Shown here piece by piece: positions 1-6,589 of a stretch of DNA of 12,417 bases (positions within the stretch are counted from its first letter, which is position 1; each line of letters opens with the position of its first letter). Source of the stretch: a bacterium. GTDB taxonomy: Bacteria; Oederibacteriota; CAKKQC01. Location of the stretch: contig CAKKQC010000084.1 of NCBI GenBank assembly GCA_919901855.1, positions 1 through 12,417 of the forward strand, read 5' to 3'. Below the pieces are notes generated by a model that saw only the letters and a program-made list of their open reading frames with translations, was not told where the DNA came from and did no database searches. Made by a program: the position numbers and the translations under genes.

Positions 1-33
1 CTGTTCACGTCCATCGCAATGACTTCCGTCAGC

Positions 34-53
34 TTTTCAGCATCCTGCTAGGG
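34..53 (-). repeat. Left-edge terminal repeat, probable mobile-element end
   Basis: On the minus strand this reads CCCTAGCAGG, two bases, then GCTGAAAA. The same 10-mer and 8-mer with the same spacing occur at 12364-12383 on the plus strand, 18 of 20 bases identical, and both copies face outward. The Kelch reading frame of the neighbouring gene enters this unit and stops in it: the TGA at 39-37 lies within GCTGAAAA. Further out on the minus strand a possible Shine-Dalgarno GGAAG (27-23) stands 8 nt before an ATG at 14-12, which could be the start of a gene inside the element, but only four codons are visible. I infer the terminal inverted repeat of an insertion sequence and cannot name its family. 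Confidence 0.5.
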
Positions 54-1074
54 GATCGTAGACCTCGACTGCGCCCAGCGGATCAACGAAGTCCGTGGTC
101 CCCCCGATGGCGAAGAGCGACACGCCCAGATTGGCCACCGCAAGCTGGGCTCTTGCCGTCGGCATGGCCGCCAACCCCGTCTGCCATGTACCCGCCTCGA
201 CATCGAACGCCTCCACCTGGCCGTGCAGGATGGTCGCGGAACTCCGCCCACCGATCGCATAGATGACGGTTCCCACCATAGCGCCCGCCAGCTCCCGGCG
301 AGTCGTGGGCATCAGGGCCTTCTGCACGCCCGAGCCACCAATCGCGTCGCACACCTGGACGTACGGAAGCGTGTAGGTCAACCGGTCATTCACGGATGCC
401 GCGGCAATGGACCCGACCGCAGTTCCATGCCCGTCGGTATCGTGAAAATCGCTGAAACCCATCTGCCACACAAAAAGCCCGAAGGGATTGCCTTGGCTGT
501 CGCGCCGGTACTTGTCCACGAGGTCCGGGTGCCGAGGATCGGCTCCGCTGTCGAGCACCCAGATCGTGATGTCCGGATTGCTGTTCGCGCCGTAAATCGA
601 CGGATCGTTCCACGCCTGATCGATCCCGGTCAATCCCAGATGTCCCAACTGCGTGGAGTAGAGGAAGTCGTCCGGCAGGCCGCAGGCGGTCGGTGCGCCA
701 CTGCAGCTCACGCTGCAGGAGAGCGCGTGGGCGGCGAAGCTCGGCGCGGCATCCACGACGCCATCCACCCCGGCGGCGGCACCCATCACCGCCTCCACGC
801 TCGCTCCCGTCAGGATCGTGTAGGCCCCCACCGGGGCGAACCGCAGGAACAGTCGTTCCCGAAGCCCGAGCGCCGACGCGATCTGGCGCCGGGTCGCCTC
901 GCCCACTTCCGGCCTGAACCGGAGGATGACCTCACCCGCGATCGTCTCCACCATGCGCCCGCGGTAGTCGATGGTGACGATCTCGAGCGGAGTGGCGGCG
1001 ATGACCCTTTGGATGGGGAGGAACTCGAGAATAACCACCATCGCGACCATCCGACCCCTGGCGAGGTGGCGCAT
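37..1074 (-). CDS. Secreted subtilisin-like protease remnant fused to Kelch repeats (no catalytic Ser)
   Basis: A 345-residue protein. Residues 1-27 look like a signal peptide (basic start MRHLARGR, hydrophobic core, cleavage near VIAA). Residues about 45-112 resemble a subtilase propeptide. The S8 catalytic domain begins near 135 and shows the Asp motif VLDSGADPRHPDL (Asp175) and the His motif DGHGTAVGS (His216). Soon after residue 225-255 the sequence changes to Kelch repeats (MPTTRRELAG, IYAIGG, AGTWQTG, MPTARAQLA, LFAIGG). The region that would carry the oxyanion Asn and the GTSMA serine is missing, so proteolysis is not expected. The last Kelch blade is cut at VYDP, and the final codons and stop come from the repeat at the window edge. 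An upstream ATG at 1128 exists, but the start at 1074 puts the signal peptide at the N-terminus. There is no strong ribosome site. It is divergent from a related Kelch gene. It may be a real chimera, a decayed gene or an assembly join. Confidence 0.75.
   Translation of the reverse strand: MRHLARGRMVAMVVILEFLPIQRVIAATPLEIVTIDYRGRMVETIAGEVILRFRPEVGEATRRQIASALGLRERLFLRFAPVGAYTILTGASVEAVMGAAAGVDGVVDAAPSFAAHALSCSVSCSGAPTACGLPDDFLYSTQLGHLGLTGIDQAWNDPSIYGANSNPDITIWVLDSGADPRHPDLVDKYRRDSQGNPFGLFVWQMGFSDFHDTDGHGTAVGSIAAASVNDRLTYTLPYVQVCDAIGGSGVQKALMPTTRRELAGAMVGTVIYAIGGRSSATILHGQVEAFDVEAGTWQTGLAAMPTARAQLAVANLGVSLFAIGGTTDFVDPLGAVEVYDPLAGC
251..264. repeat. 14-nt inverted repeat shared with 1330-1343 (Kelch-coding)
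   Basis: The minus strand here reads ATCTATGCGATCGG, identical to the plus strand at 1330-1343. Both encode the Kelch signature IYAIG and are preceded by similar coding (MPTTRRELAG here, MPTARREFAT there). Because the two genes are divergent, their Kelch segments form an imperfect inverted repeat flanking about 1.07 kb that contains both promoters and both 5' ends. This is consistent with paralogous Kelch segments and could serve as a recombination substrate. Confidence 0.55.
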
Positions 1075-1107
1075 CTGTCCAGGTAGGTGCACGCGACGTC
1101 CATGCGG

Positions 1108-1137
1108 ATTGGACCACCTGGAGTACATTCAGGTCAA
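1108..1137 (-). promoter_or_regulatory. Weak sigma70-like promoter candidate for the protease/Kelch gene
   Basis: On the minus strand TTGACC (1137-1132, five of six matches to the -35 consensus) is followed after 18 nt by TCCAAT (1113-1108, four of six matches to the -10). A transcript would start near 1101 and give a leader of roughly 25-30 nt to the ATG at 1074. The spacing is acceptable but the -10 is weak, and the primary sigma consensus of this organism is unknown. The CAGGT/ACCTG pentamer recurs in this divergent region (near 1080, 1116 and 1130), which might reflect an operator. Confidence 0.2.
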
Positions 1138-1169
1138 GGGTGCGCTCAGGGGAGCCGGACGGGGAAGCG

Positions 1170-1175
1170 TAAGAT
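1170..1175 (+). promoter_or_regulatory. TANNNT -10-like element just upstream of the Kelch gene
   Basis: TAAGAT lies 7 nt before the ATG at 1183. If it is a -10 element, transcription would begin at or next to that start codon, giving a leaderless message. The absence of a properly spaced Shine-Dalgarno before 1183 agrees with this. The same arrangement is seen before the gene starting at 12196. A GGGGAAG at 1161-1167 is too far away (about 15 nt) to be a normal ribosome site. No convincing -35 is seen. Confidence 0.3.
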
Positions 1176-1182
1176 ACGTAAT

Positions 1183-2799
1183 ATGGGTGTAATCCGGATG
1201 CGCAGATTGATAGCATTGGCCGTCGGGATGATGGTCCACGTGGCATGGGCGACGGATCCGGTCTGGACCACGGTGGCACCCATGCCCACAGCCAGAAGGG
1301 AGTTCGCTACAGTGGCGCTAGGTGGCACGATCTATGCGATCGGCGGGTACAACGGGCCGGGTTATACCACGATTCTGGGGACCGTGGAGGCGTACGATAC
1401 GGCCACCAATACCTGGACCACAAAGGCGAGCTTGCCCATCCCAACCAACGGGATCCAAGGCGCGTCGACAGGAGGCACGATTTACATAGCGGGCGGTTAT
1501 CCGGTTCTTTACGGATGCTGTTCCGCGACGCTCTGGGCATATGACCCAGTAACCGATAGCTGGAAGGCCAAGGCACCAATGCCAACTCCACGCGGCCTGG
1601 CATCGACTGCGGCTCTCGATGGAAGGATCTACGTGATCGGGGGCAACAACGGCCTCAATCTATCGACGGTCGAAATGTACGATCCATCGGTTGACACGTG
1701 GGTGACTGGAGCATCCATGCCGACGGGAAGGGAGCGTCTAGCGATCACCGTTTCGGGGCGCTCCATCTATGCTATCGGGGGGGGGGATCCCGTCTACTCC
1801 TCTGTCGAGGCCTACAACCCCGCGACGGACATATGGACGACCAAGGCGAGCTTGCCCACGCCACGGATCGACTGCGCTGCCGCTGGTGCCGGTGGCCTCG
1901 TGTATGTGGCCGGCGGCGAGTACCCGGGGAATCCGACGCCAGCCTACCACTCCGAGGTCTACGCCTACAACCCGTTCACCGACACGTGGGCGACCAAGTC
2001 ACCCATGCCGACGGCGCGTGATGAACTCGGCGTGGTCGCCATCGGTGCCACGATCTTCGTCATCGGGGGTGGAGCCACCTGTGACGGGTGTGCAGCCTAC
2101 AACGTCAACGAAGCCGGGGTCCTGCCTCCTGGAAGCATGGCCAGTGCCTTGGCAGTCAATCCAGGTGTCCAGCATGTAGGTCGCTGGGTGACGGCGACGC
2201 TCACGGTCACGAACACGGGTGAGTTCGTTATGGCCAATCTCGTGCCGTCGCTCTCGGTGGGACAGGGCAGTTTGTTGGTGAACGCCATCGGCAGTCCCGT
2301 ACCCTCCGGAACGCCGTACCTGCCGCCCGGCTGGACGCAGACGTTCACGTGGACGTTTAGCGTCTCCGGGGAGGGGACGGCCACATTCACGGCGACGGTC
2401 ACCGGGTACGATCTAGCCTCGTGTACGACCATGCTCGTGGCCTCCTCCGCGGCCGTGCTCCTGGAGCCCCGGATCGTGGAGCCGCCTCCGCCGCCTAATC
2501 CGCTCCTCCTCGTCTCCCCCGGAGCGGCCCTGGACCGGAACGTGTTGTCGCTGAGCCACGGCGACGTCGTCCTCACGCGGATCGCTCCGAAGGACGCCAC
2601 CCCGGTGACGGTGAAGATCTATACGGCCTCCGGCCGGCTGGTCCGGACGCTCCGGCGGATGACGCCGCTGGCCGAGGGCCAGTGGCTCGTGTCGTGGGAC
2701 GGGAAGACCGAGGACGAGATGCCCGTTTCCCGCGGCGTCTACGTGGTCCGGGTCTCCGGTGGCGGACTGGACCAGCGGCTCAAGCTCGTTGTGCGCTGA
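1183..2799 (+). CDS. Secreted Kelch beta-propeller protein with Ig-like and FlgD-like C-terminal domains
   Basis: A 538-residue exported protein. The N-terminus MGVIRMRRLIALAVGMMV with a cleavage site near AWA-TD is a signal peptide. Residues about 25-320 hold six Kelch units, each with the IYxIGG, aYDP.tdtW and MPTxR elements (for example IYAIGG, IYVIGG, VYVAGG, IFVIGG), which is enough blades for one propeller. An Ig/CARDB-like beta segment (VTATLTVTNTGEF) and a proline linker (EPPPPPNP) follow. The last 65 residues (VKIYTASGRLVRTL, SWDGK, SRGVYVVRVSGG) match the FlgD Ig-like family that often ends secreted proteins of candidate phyla. The alternative start at 1198 (MRRLIALAVG) keeps the signal peptide. 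The substrate or ligand is unknown; a surface adhesion or glycan-binding role is only a guess. The gene carries a 10-G tract at 1777-1786 and ends 4 bp from the convergent deacetylase stop. Confidence 0.85.
   Translation: MGVIRMRRLIALAVGMMVHVAWATDPVWTTVAPMPTARREFATVALGGTIYAIGGYNGPGYTTILGTVEAYDTATNTWTTKASLPIPTNGIQGASTGGTIYIAGGYPVLYGCCSATLWAYDPVTDSWKAKAPMPTPRGLASTAALDGRIYVIGGNNGLNLSTVEMYDPSVDTWVTGASMPTGRERLAITVSGRSIYAIGGGDPVYSSVEAYNPATDIWTTKASLPTPRIDCAAAGAGGLVYVAGGEYPGNPTPAYHSEVYAYNPFTDTWATKSPMPTARDELGVVAIGATIFVIGGGATCDGCAAYNVNEAGVLPPGSMASALAVNPGVQHVGRWVTATLTVTNTGEFVMANLVPSLSVGQGSLLVNAIGSPVPSGTPYLPPGWTQTFTWTFSVSGEGTATFTATVTGYDLASCTTMLVASSAAVLLEPRIVEPPPPPNPLLLVSPGAALDRNVLSLSHGDVVLTRIAPKDATPVTVKIYTASGRLVRTLRRMTPLAEGQWLVSWDGKTEDEMPVSRGVYVVRVSGGGLDQRLKLVVR
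1414..1863 (+). repeat. Homogenised Kelch repeat units 420 bp apart
   Basis: The segments 1414-1443 and 1834-1863 agree at 26 of 30 bases, including 16 consecutive bases (AAGGCGAGCTTGCCCA). They encode WTTKASLPIPT and WTTKASLPTPR. Their offset is exactly 420 bp (140 codons, three Kelch units), as expected for duplication or gene conversion within the propeller. Confidence 0.6.
1777..1786 (+). repeat. Ten-G homopolymer inside the Kelch gene
   Basis: Ten consecutive G residues encode Gly-Gly-Gly in the Kelch motif IYAIGGGDP. The frame is open across it as assembled. Slippage by one base would truncate the protein roughly halfway through, before the FlgD-like domain. A tract of this length can support phase variation and is also prone to sequencing error. 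Confidence 0.8.
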
Positions 2800-2803
2800 G
2801 GGC

Positions 2804-3475
2804 TTACCGCCCAACCAGCATCGCCCCCACGGTCGTGAAGGCGAATCCCCGGGTCCGGAGACCCGCCACGATCCCGGGCAGGGCGACGGCGGTCGCGTGG
2901 CCGCGGCCATTGAGATGGAAGATGATGACCGACCCGTTCCGCGCGCGCTTGACGACGTAACGAGTCAGGACCTCCTTCGTGAAGGCCGGATCCGGGTCGC
3001 CGGAGGCGAGGTCGTAGGTCACGGTCACGAGGCCGGCTTCGGCCGCGAGCCGGGCGTCCCGGACCAATGCGATCCCGAAGGGCGGGCGGAAGAGCACGGA
3101 ATCCCGGCCCGCGAGCGCGCGAAAGACTCCGCGCGATTTCTCGAAGTGGGACCGGAGCAGGGCGTCCGACAGCTTCGCGAGGTGCCGGTGGTCCCAGCCG
3201 TGGAGCCCGAGCTCGAACCGGGGGTTGGCGGCCAGCCGCCGGACCGCTCCCGGCTGGCGCTCCATCCAGATACCGCCCAGGAAGATCGTGGCGGGCACGT
3301 CCGCCGCCTCGAGCGCGCGGAGCAGGGGCTCGTCGAGCCGGTTCGCCCCGCCGGACGAGCAGGCGTCGAACGTGAGCGCGACCTGCGCGACATCGCGGCT
3401 CCCGTGGGCGAAGATGGTCCCCGTCAATGGCCCGGCCAGAACAAGCGCGGAAACGAGCCCGGCGGTGACCGTCAT
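2804..3475 (-). CDS. Exported polysaccharide deacetylase (NodB-homology, CE4-like)
   Basis: A 223-residue protein with a hydrophobic N-terminus (AGLVSALVLAGPLTG) that resembles a signal peptide cleaved near IFA-HG, although its n-region has no Lys or Arg. NodB motifs occur in order: TFDACS (35-40), with Asp37 as the catalytic base; HGWDH, giving the metal-binding pair His92 and His96; RPPFG (130-134); YDLASGDPDP (154-163); and IIFHLNG with His187. The second Asp of the usual TFDD motif is Ala38, as in the TFDAC variant subgroup, so metal binding may differ. The family hydrolyses N- or O-acetyl groups from chitin-like, peptidoglycan or exopolysaccharide chains; the substrate here is unknown. 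It is the last gene of the minus-strand run, 14 nt after the preceding stop, and its own stop is 4 bp from the convergent Kelch gene. No terminator is visible between them. Confidence 0.88.
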   Translation of the reverse strand: MTVTAGLVSALVLAGPLTGTIFAHGSRDVAQVALTFDACSSGGANRLDEPLLRALEAADVPATIFLGGIWMERQPGAVRRLAANPRFELGLHGWDHRHLAKLSDALLRSHFEKSRGVFRALAGRDSVLFRPPFGIALVRDARLAAEAGLVTVTYDLASGDPDPAFTKEVLTRYVVKRARNGSVIIFHLNGRGHATAVALPGIVAGLRTRGFAFTTVGAMLVGR

Positions 3476-3489
3476 CGAGGCTCGGGCGT

Positions 3490-4686
3490 TCAGCCCTGGC
3501 GGCAGGCCTTCCAGGCGGCGATGAAGGCATCGACGTTCGTCATCGCCCGGGGCGAGTCCTCGCGGACGTTGTCAACCGGCGATAGGATGAACCCGCCGCC
3601 CGGCGCGAGGACCTTGACCGCCGCGTCGACCGCGGCCCCGACCTGGTCGGGCGTCCCCTGCTCGACGGTCACGAACCCGTTGACGCCGCCCCAGAGGCCG
3701 ACCTTGCCCCCGAGCTTGCGCTTGGCCAGCGCGAAGTCGGCGCGGGCGTCCTGGATGGGGTCCTGCCCGATCAGGACGTCGATGCCGGCCTCCAGGTAGG
3801 CGTCGAGGAGGGGCGTGTACGCGCTCGTCGTAATGCACCCGAGCTTCGCCCCGGCCGCGTGGGCCTGGGCCACCTCGCGCTTGAGCCAGGGCAGGACGAA
3901 CCGGCGGTAGCTCACGGGCGAGAGGAAGTCCACGGTCTCGTACCAGGACCGGCGCGTAAGCAGGTCGATGCCCGCCTCGAGCAGGATCGCCTCCCGCCGG
4001 AGGTTCCAGGTCCCGATCACGTCGAGCAGCTCCTCGACGCACCCGGGGTCCTCGATCGCCTGCTCGGCCAGCTCCTCCATCCCGCAGAGCCAGTTGGCCG
4101 CGTCGAAGAGCACGCCCCACTCGCCCACGGTCGCAAGACCCCGGTCGGCGGCGAAGGACTTCATCCGGGCCGCCGATTCCCTGAACTCCCTGAGGTCGTC
4201 GGTGGTGGGGTCGGCCAGCAGCTCGCGCAGGAGCTTGAGGTCCGTGCGCGTGGCCACCAGCCGCTTTTTCCCACGCGGGATGACGTAGTCGTCGAAGAGC
4301 GGGATGCGGTTCCCGTGCGGCCAGTCCTCGGTCTCCTCCACCACGGTCGTGAGCGTGCCCGAGGGCAGACCGTACGTGCGGCGCAGGAGCGGCCGTCCGC
4401 CGCTCCCCGGCTCGAGCGCGTCCGTGACCTTCGCGGCCGGGTTCAGGCGCACCGGGAGCCCGTAGAGGTCGTACGAGATCGTCTCCGGCCGGAGCAGCAG
4501 CGGCGACCGCGGCGGGATCTCGACGAAGGCGTCGAGCCCGAGGTCGAGCTGGCGGGTCACGTACTCCTCGGCCGTCCGGCACTGCCGGCGCAGGGCGCCG
4601 AAGATCATGAACGAGCACGGCAGCCGGTCGGCGGGCTTCCCCGACCACGCGGCGAGCAGACGGTCGCGCGGCGACCAGGAGCCCAT
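3490..4686 (-). CDS. Uroporphyrinogen decarboxylase / MtaA-superfamily protein
   Basis: A 398-residue protein with the URO-D-type TIM-barrel layout: an opening helix SPRDRLLAAWSGKPADRLP, a central EAILLEAGIDLL..SWYETVDFLSP segment, AHAAGAKLGCITTSAY, a LLDAYLEAGIDVLIGQDP strand, KVGLWGGVNG and the closing FILSPVDNV. Outside haem synthesis, this superfamily includes zinc-dependent methyltransferases (MtaA, MtbA, CmuA) that pass methyl groups from corrinoid proteins to thiols. In MtaA a His-x-Cys motif binds zinc. Here the Cys is kept in KLGC but the equivalent His position appears to be Leu, so activity may differ. No corrinoid protein is encoded nearby, so it is not a true HemE and the substrate is unknown. 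The start at 4686 follows the preceding TAG by one base, which suggests translational coupling; an earlier in-frame ATG at 4731 would overlap the upstream gene by 44 bases. Confidence 0.82.
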   Translation of the reverse strand: MGSWSPRDRLLAAWSGKPADRLPCSFMIFGALRRQCRTAEEYVTRQLDLGLDAFVEIPPRSPLLLRPETISYDLYGLPVRLNPAAKVTDALEPGSGGRPLLRRTYGLPSGTLTTVVEETEDWPHGNRIPLFDDYVIPRGKKRLVATRTDLKLLRELLADPTTDDLREFRESAARMKSFAADRGLATVGEWGVLFDAANWLCGMEELAEQAIEDPGCVEELLDVIGTWNLRREAILLEAGIDLLTRRSWYETVDFLSPVSYRRFVLPWLKREVAQAHAAGAKLGCITTSAYTPLLDAYLEAGIDVLIGQDPIQDARADFALAKRKLGGKVGLWGGVNGFVTVEQGTPDQVGAAVDAAVKVLAPGGGFILSPVDNVREDSPRAMTNVDAFIAAWKACRQG

Positions 4687-4687
4687 G

Positions 4688-6589
4688 CTAGCGGACCAGC
4701 TCCGGCGCCAGCTTGAGCAGGGACACGGCAAGCACCTCGGCGGTCTCGGCCCGCACGAGCTTGATCAGGACCTCGGGCTGCGGCGTCCCCGGGGTCAGCT
4801 TCGAGAAGACGAGGAGCTTCGCGCCCATGACCTTCCCGACTTTCGGGGCCTGCGCCTCGTCCATGACCCCGGTCAGACCCAGCGCCTGCTCGGACAGGAT
4901 CTGGCGCAGCCGCTCGCCGCGCTCGACGACCCGGAAGGACGGGGACGACGACACGGCGAGCAGGAGGTGGGACTCGCAGGTCTCGGCGGCGGCCTTGAGC
5001 TCCGGCGCGGTGACCTCGACCGGCATCACGACGACCGGCGTCTTCGGCTCGATAGGCACGAGGGTGAAGTCTAGCAGCCGCCGCACCCCGTCGTCGAAAG
5101 CCTTCTTCAGCACGACCTCCCGGTCTTCGCCGCCGCCCGGCGGCGCAGCCTCCGTCCAGTCGTCGTCCGGCACCGTGACCCCCTTGAGCGCCATGAGCTC
5201 GGACTTCACGAACCGGACGATGATCGCGTCGAGGTCCCGCGCCTGGAAGTTCGCGCCCGTGTGGTGGCTGACCCGGGCGGGACTCCCCGTCTCGTCGCTG
5301 TCCCCGGTCTCGCCGTAGGTCAGGAAGACGAACTGGGCCATCGTGACTTCCGCCAGGTGGCGCAGGACGATCTCGCCCTGCGTCGAGAGCCCGCTGGCCC
5401 CGATCCCGACGATCTTGATGCCCTGCGCGGCGGCGTTCCGGGCCGCCTCGACGTAGTTGATCTTCTGGTCGGGATAGACGTGCGGCGGCGCGTCCGTGAT
5501 CACGAACGCGACCCGGACCGCCCCGGTCCGCCAGGTGAGCTTCTGGAGGGTGACTGCGAGCGCCGCCTGCAGGTCCTCAGGCTCGTCCCCGCCCCCGCCC
5601 GCGCCCACGAGGTTGAGCGCTCCCTGGAACCGCTCCACGTCGTCCGTGAACTCGATCTTCTGCGTCACGTACTGGTCCCCGCGGTCGCGGTAGAGGACCA
5701 TGCCGAACCGGACATCCGGCTTCTCCGGCGCGGCCAGGATCGCGGCATGCACCGCGCTCAGCGTGTTCCTGAGACGCTGGATCTCGTCCGCCATGCTGCC
5801 CGTAGTGTCGAGGACGAAGCAGATGTCGACCGGCACCCGCGCGGGCACGGCACCGCCCGCCCTGAATACGAGGTCGATCGTCTTCTTCCCCTGCGGGTCC
5901 ACGGCGGCGCGCACCGTCTCGCCCTTCCACGAAGCCTCGACCGTAACCCCCGGCTGGCCGTAGGCCGGATTCTCGGACGGGAAGAAGAGCGCCCGGCCGT
6001 CGGCATAGGCCGTCCGCCTCGCCACTTCGGCGCCCTGGGCATTCCGGAACACGAGGGTCGCGTACGACGCGGGTTTGCCCTGCCCGTCCACGGCCCGGAA
6101 CACGATGCGGTTTGTGACGTCAACGGGGATGAGGGCGGATTGCCGGAACTTGCCGAGGAAGTCCAGGTACGCGCCGAACTCGAGGTTGTCGTCGTGAAAT
6201 CCCGCCTTGACCCCGGGCGACCCGCCGCCGCGGCGACCGGCGCGCCCCGCGACCGATGCGGCGGCGGCGCTCCCGGACGGCGGGCCCGGCATGGCCGCCT
6301 CGCGCGGGGCGTACCCCGCGGTCGCATCCAATGCGGCGGCTTCCCCGGACACCCGGCGGGAACCCGCCACGCTCTTCTCCATCCGGTGGATCCCCGGCGC
6401 CACGGAGTCGGGGGCGGGAGCCGGCATGTGGGCGATCTCGCCCCCGGCGGGCGGGGCTGCGACAGCCCTGGTCTCCGCCGCCGCGGCCTCCGGCTTCCCC
6501 TCCGGCGGCGTGGTCGCGGTCTCGTGGGCGGACGTGGCGCACCCGGCGGCGAACAGGGCGGCGAGCGCGATCGGCCAGAGTCGTCTCAT
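4688..6589 (-). CDS. Lipoprotein with von Willebrand A and CsgG-like domains
   Basis: A 633-residue protein starting MRRLWPIALAALFAAGC; the lipobox AAGC puts the lipidated Cys at 17, predicting membrane anchoring. Residues 18-128 are low-complexity and rich in Ala, Pro and Gly. A beta-rich domain at about 135-245 (VFRAVDGQGKPASYATLVF) resembles an Ig-like carboxypeptidase-regulatory fold. The VWA domain spans about 252-460, with the MIDAS motif DTTGSM (Asp261-Ser265) and a later ITDAPPH (Asp366), so metal-dependent ligand binding is likely. The C-terminal part (about 515-630; VVMPVEVTAP, FRVVERGERLRQILSEQ, GLTG, KVMGAKLLVFSKL) matches the CsgG family, which includes curli secretion lipoproteins and related envelope factors. 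Its ATG overlaps the GH39 stop by 4 bp. The reading frame continues upstream to 7849 inside the GH39 gene, but the lipobox fixes the start here. Confidence 0.85.
   Translation of the reverse strand: MRRLWPIALAALFAAGCATSAHETATTPPEGKPEAAAAETRAVAAPPAGGEIAHMPAPAPDSVAPGIHRMEKSVAGSRRVSGEAAALDATAGYAPREAAMPGPPSGSAAAASVAGRAGRRGGGSPGVKAGFHDDNLEFGAYLDFLGKFRQSALIPVDVTNRIVFRAVDGQGKPASYATLVFRNAQGAEVARRTAYADGRALFFPSENPAYGQPGVTVEASWKGETVRAAVDPQGKKTIDLVFRAGGAVPARVPVDICFVLDTTGSMADEIQRLRNTLSAVHAAILAAPEKPDVRFGMVLYRDRGDQYVTQKIEFTDDVERFQGALNLVGAGGGGDEPEDLQAALAVTLQKLTWRTGAVRVAFVITDAPPHVYPDQKINYVEAARNAAAQGIKIVGIGASGLSTQGEIVLRHLAEVTMAQFVFLTYGETGDSDETGSPARVSHHTGANFQARDLDAIIVRFVKSELMALKGVTVPDDDWTEAAPPGGGEDREVVLKKAFDDGVRRLLDFTLVPIEPKTPVVVMPVEVTAPELKAAAETCESHLLLAVSSSPSFRVVERGERLRQILSEQALGLTGVMDEAQAPKVGKVMGAKLLVFSKLTPGTPQPEVLIKLVRAETAEVLAVSLLKLAPELVR

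Noticed and set aside
223-1086. Plus-strand open frame of 287 codons opposite the protease/Kelch gene
   Set aside because: The minus frame has a signal peptide, Asp and His motifs and Kelch units; this one has nothing recognisable.
2759-3799. Plus-strand open frame of 346 codons opposite the deacetylase
   Set aside because: The minus strand carries all NodB motifs in order; the plus-strand translation has no recognisable features.
3572-4648. Minus-strand alternative frame of 358 codons inside the URO-D-family gene
   Set aside because: The translation is Arg/Ala/Pro-rich shadow; the true frame shows family motifs.
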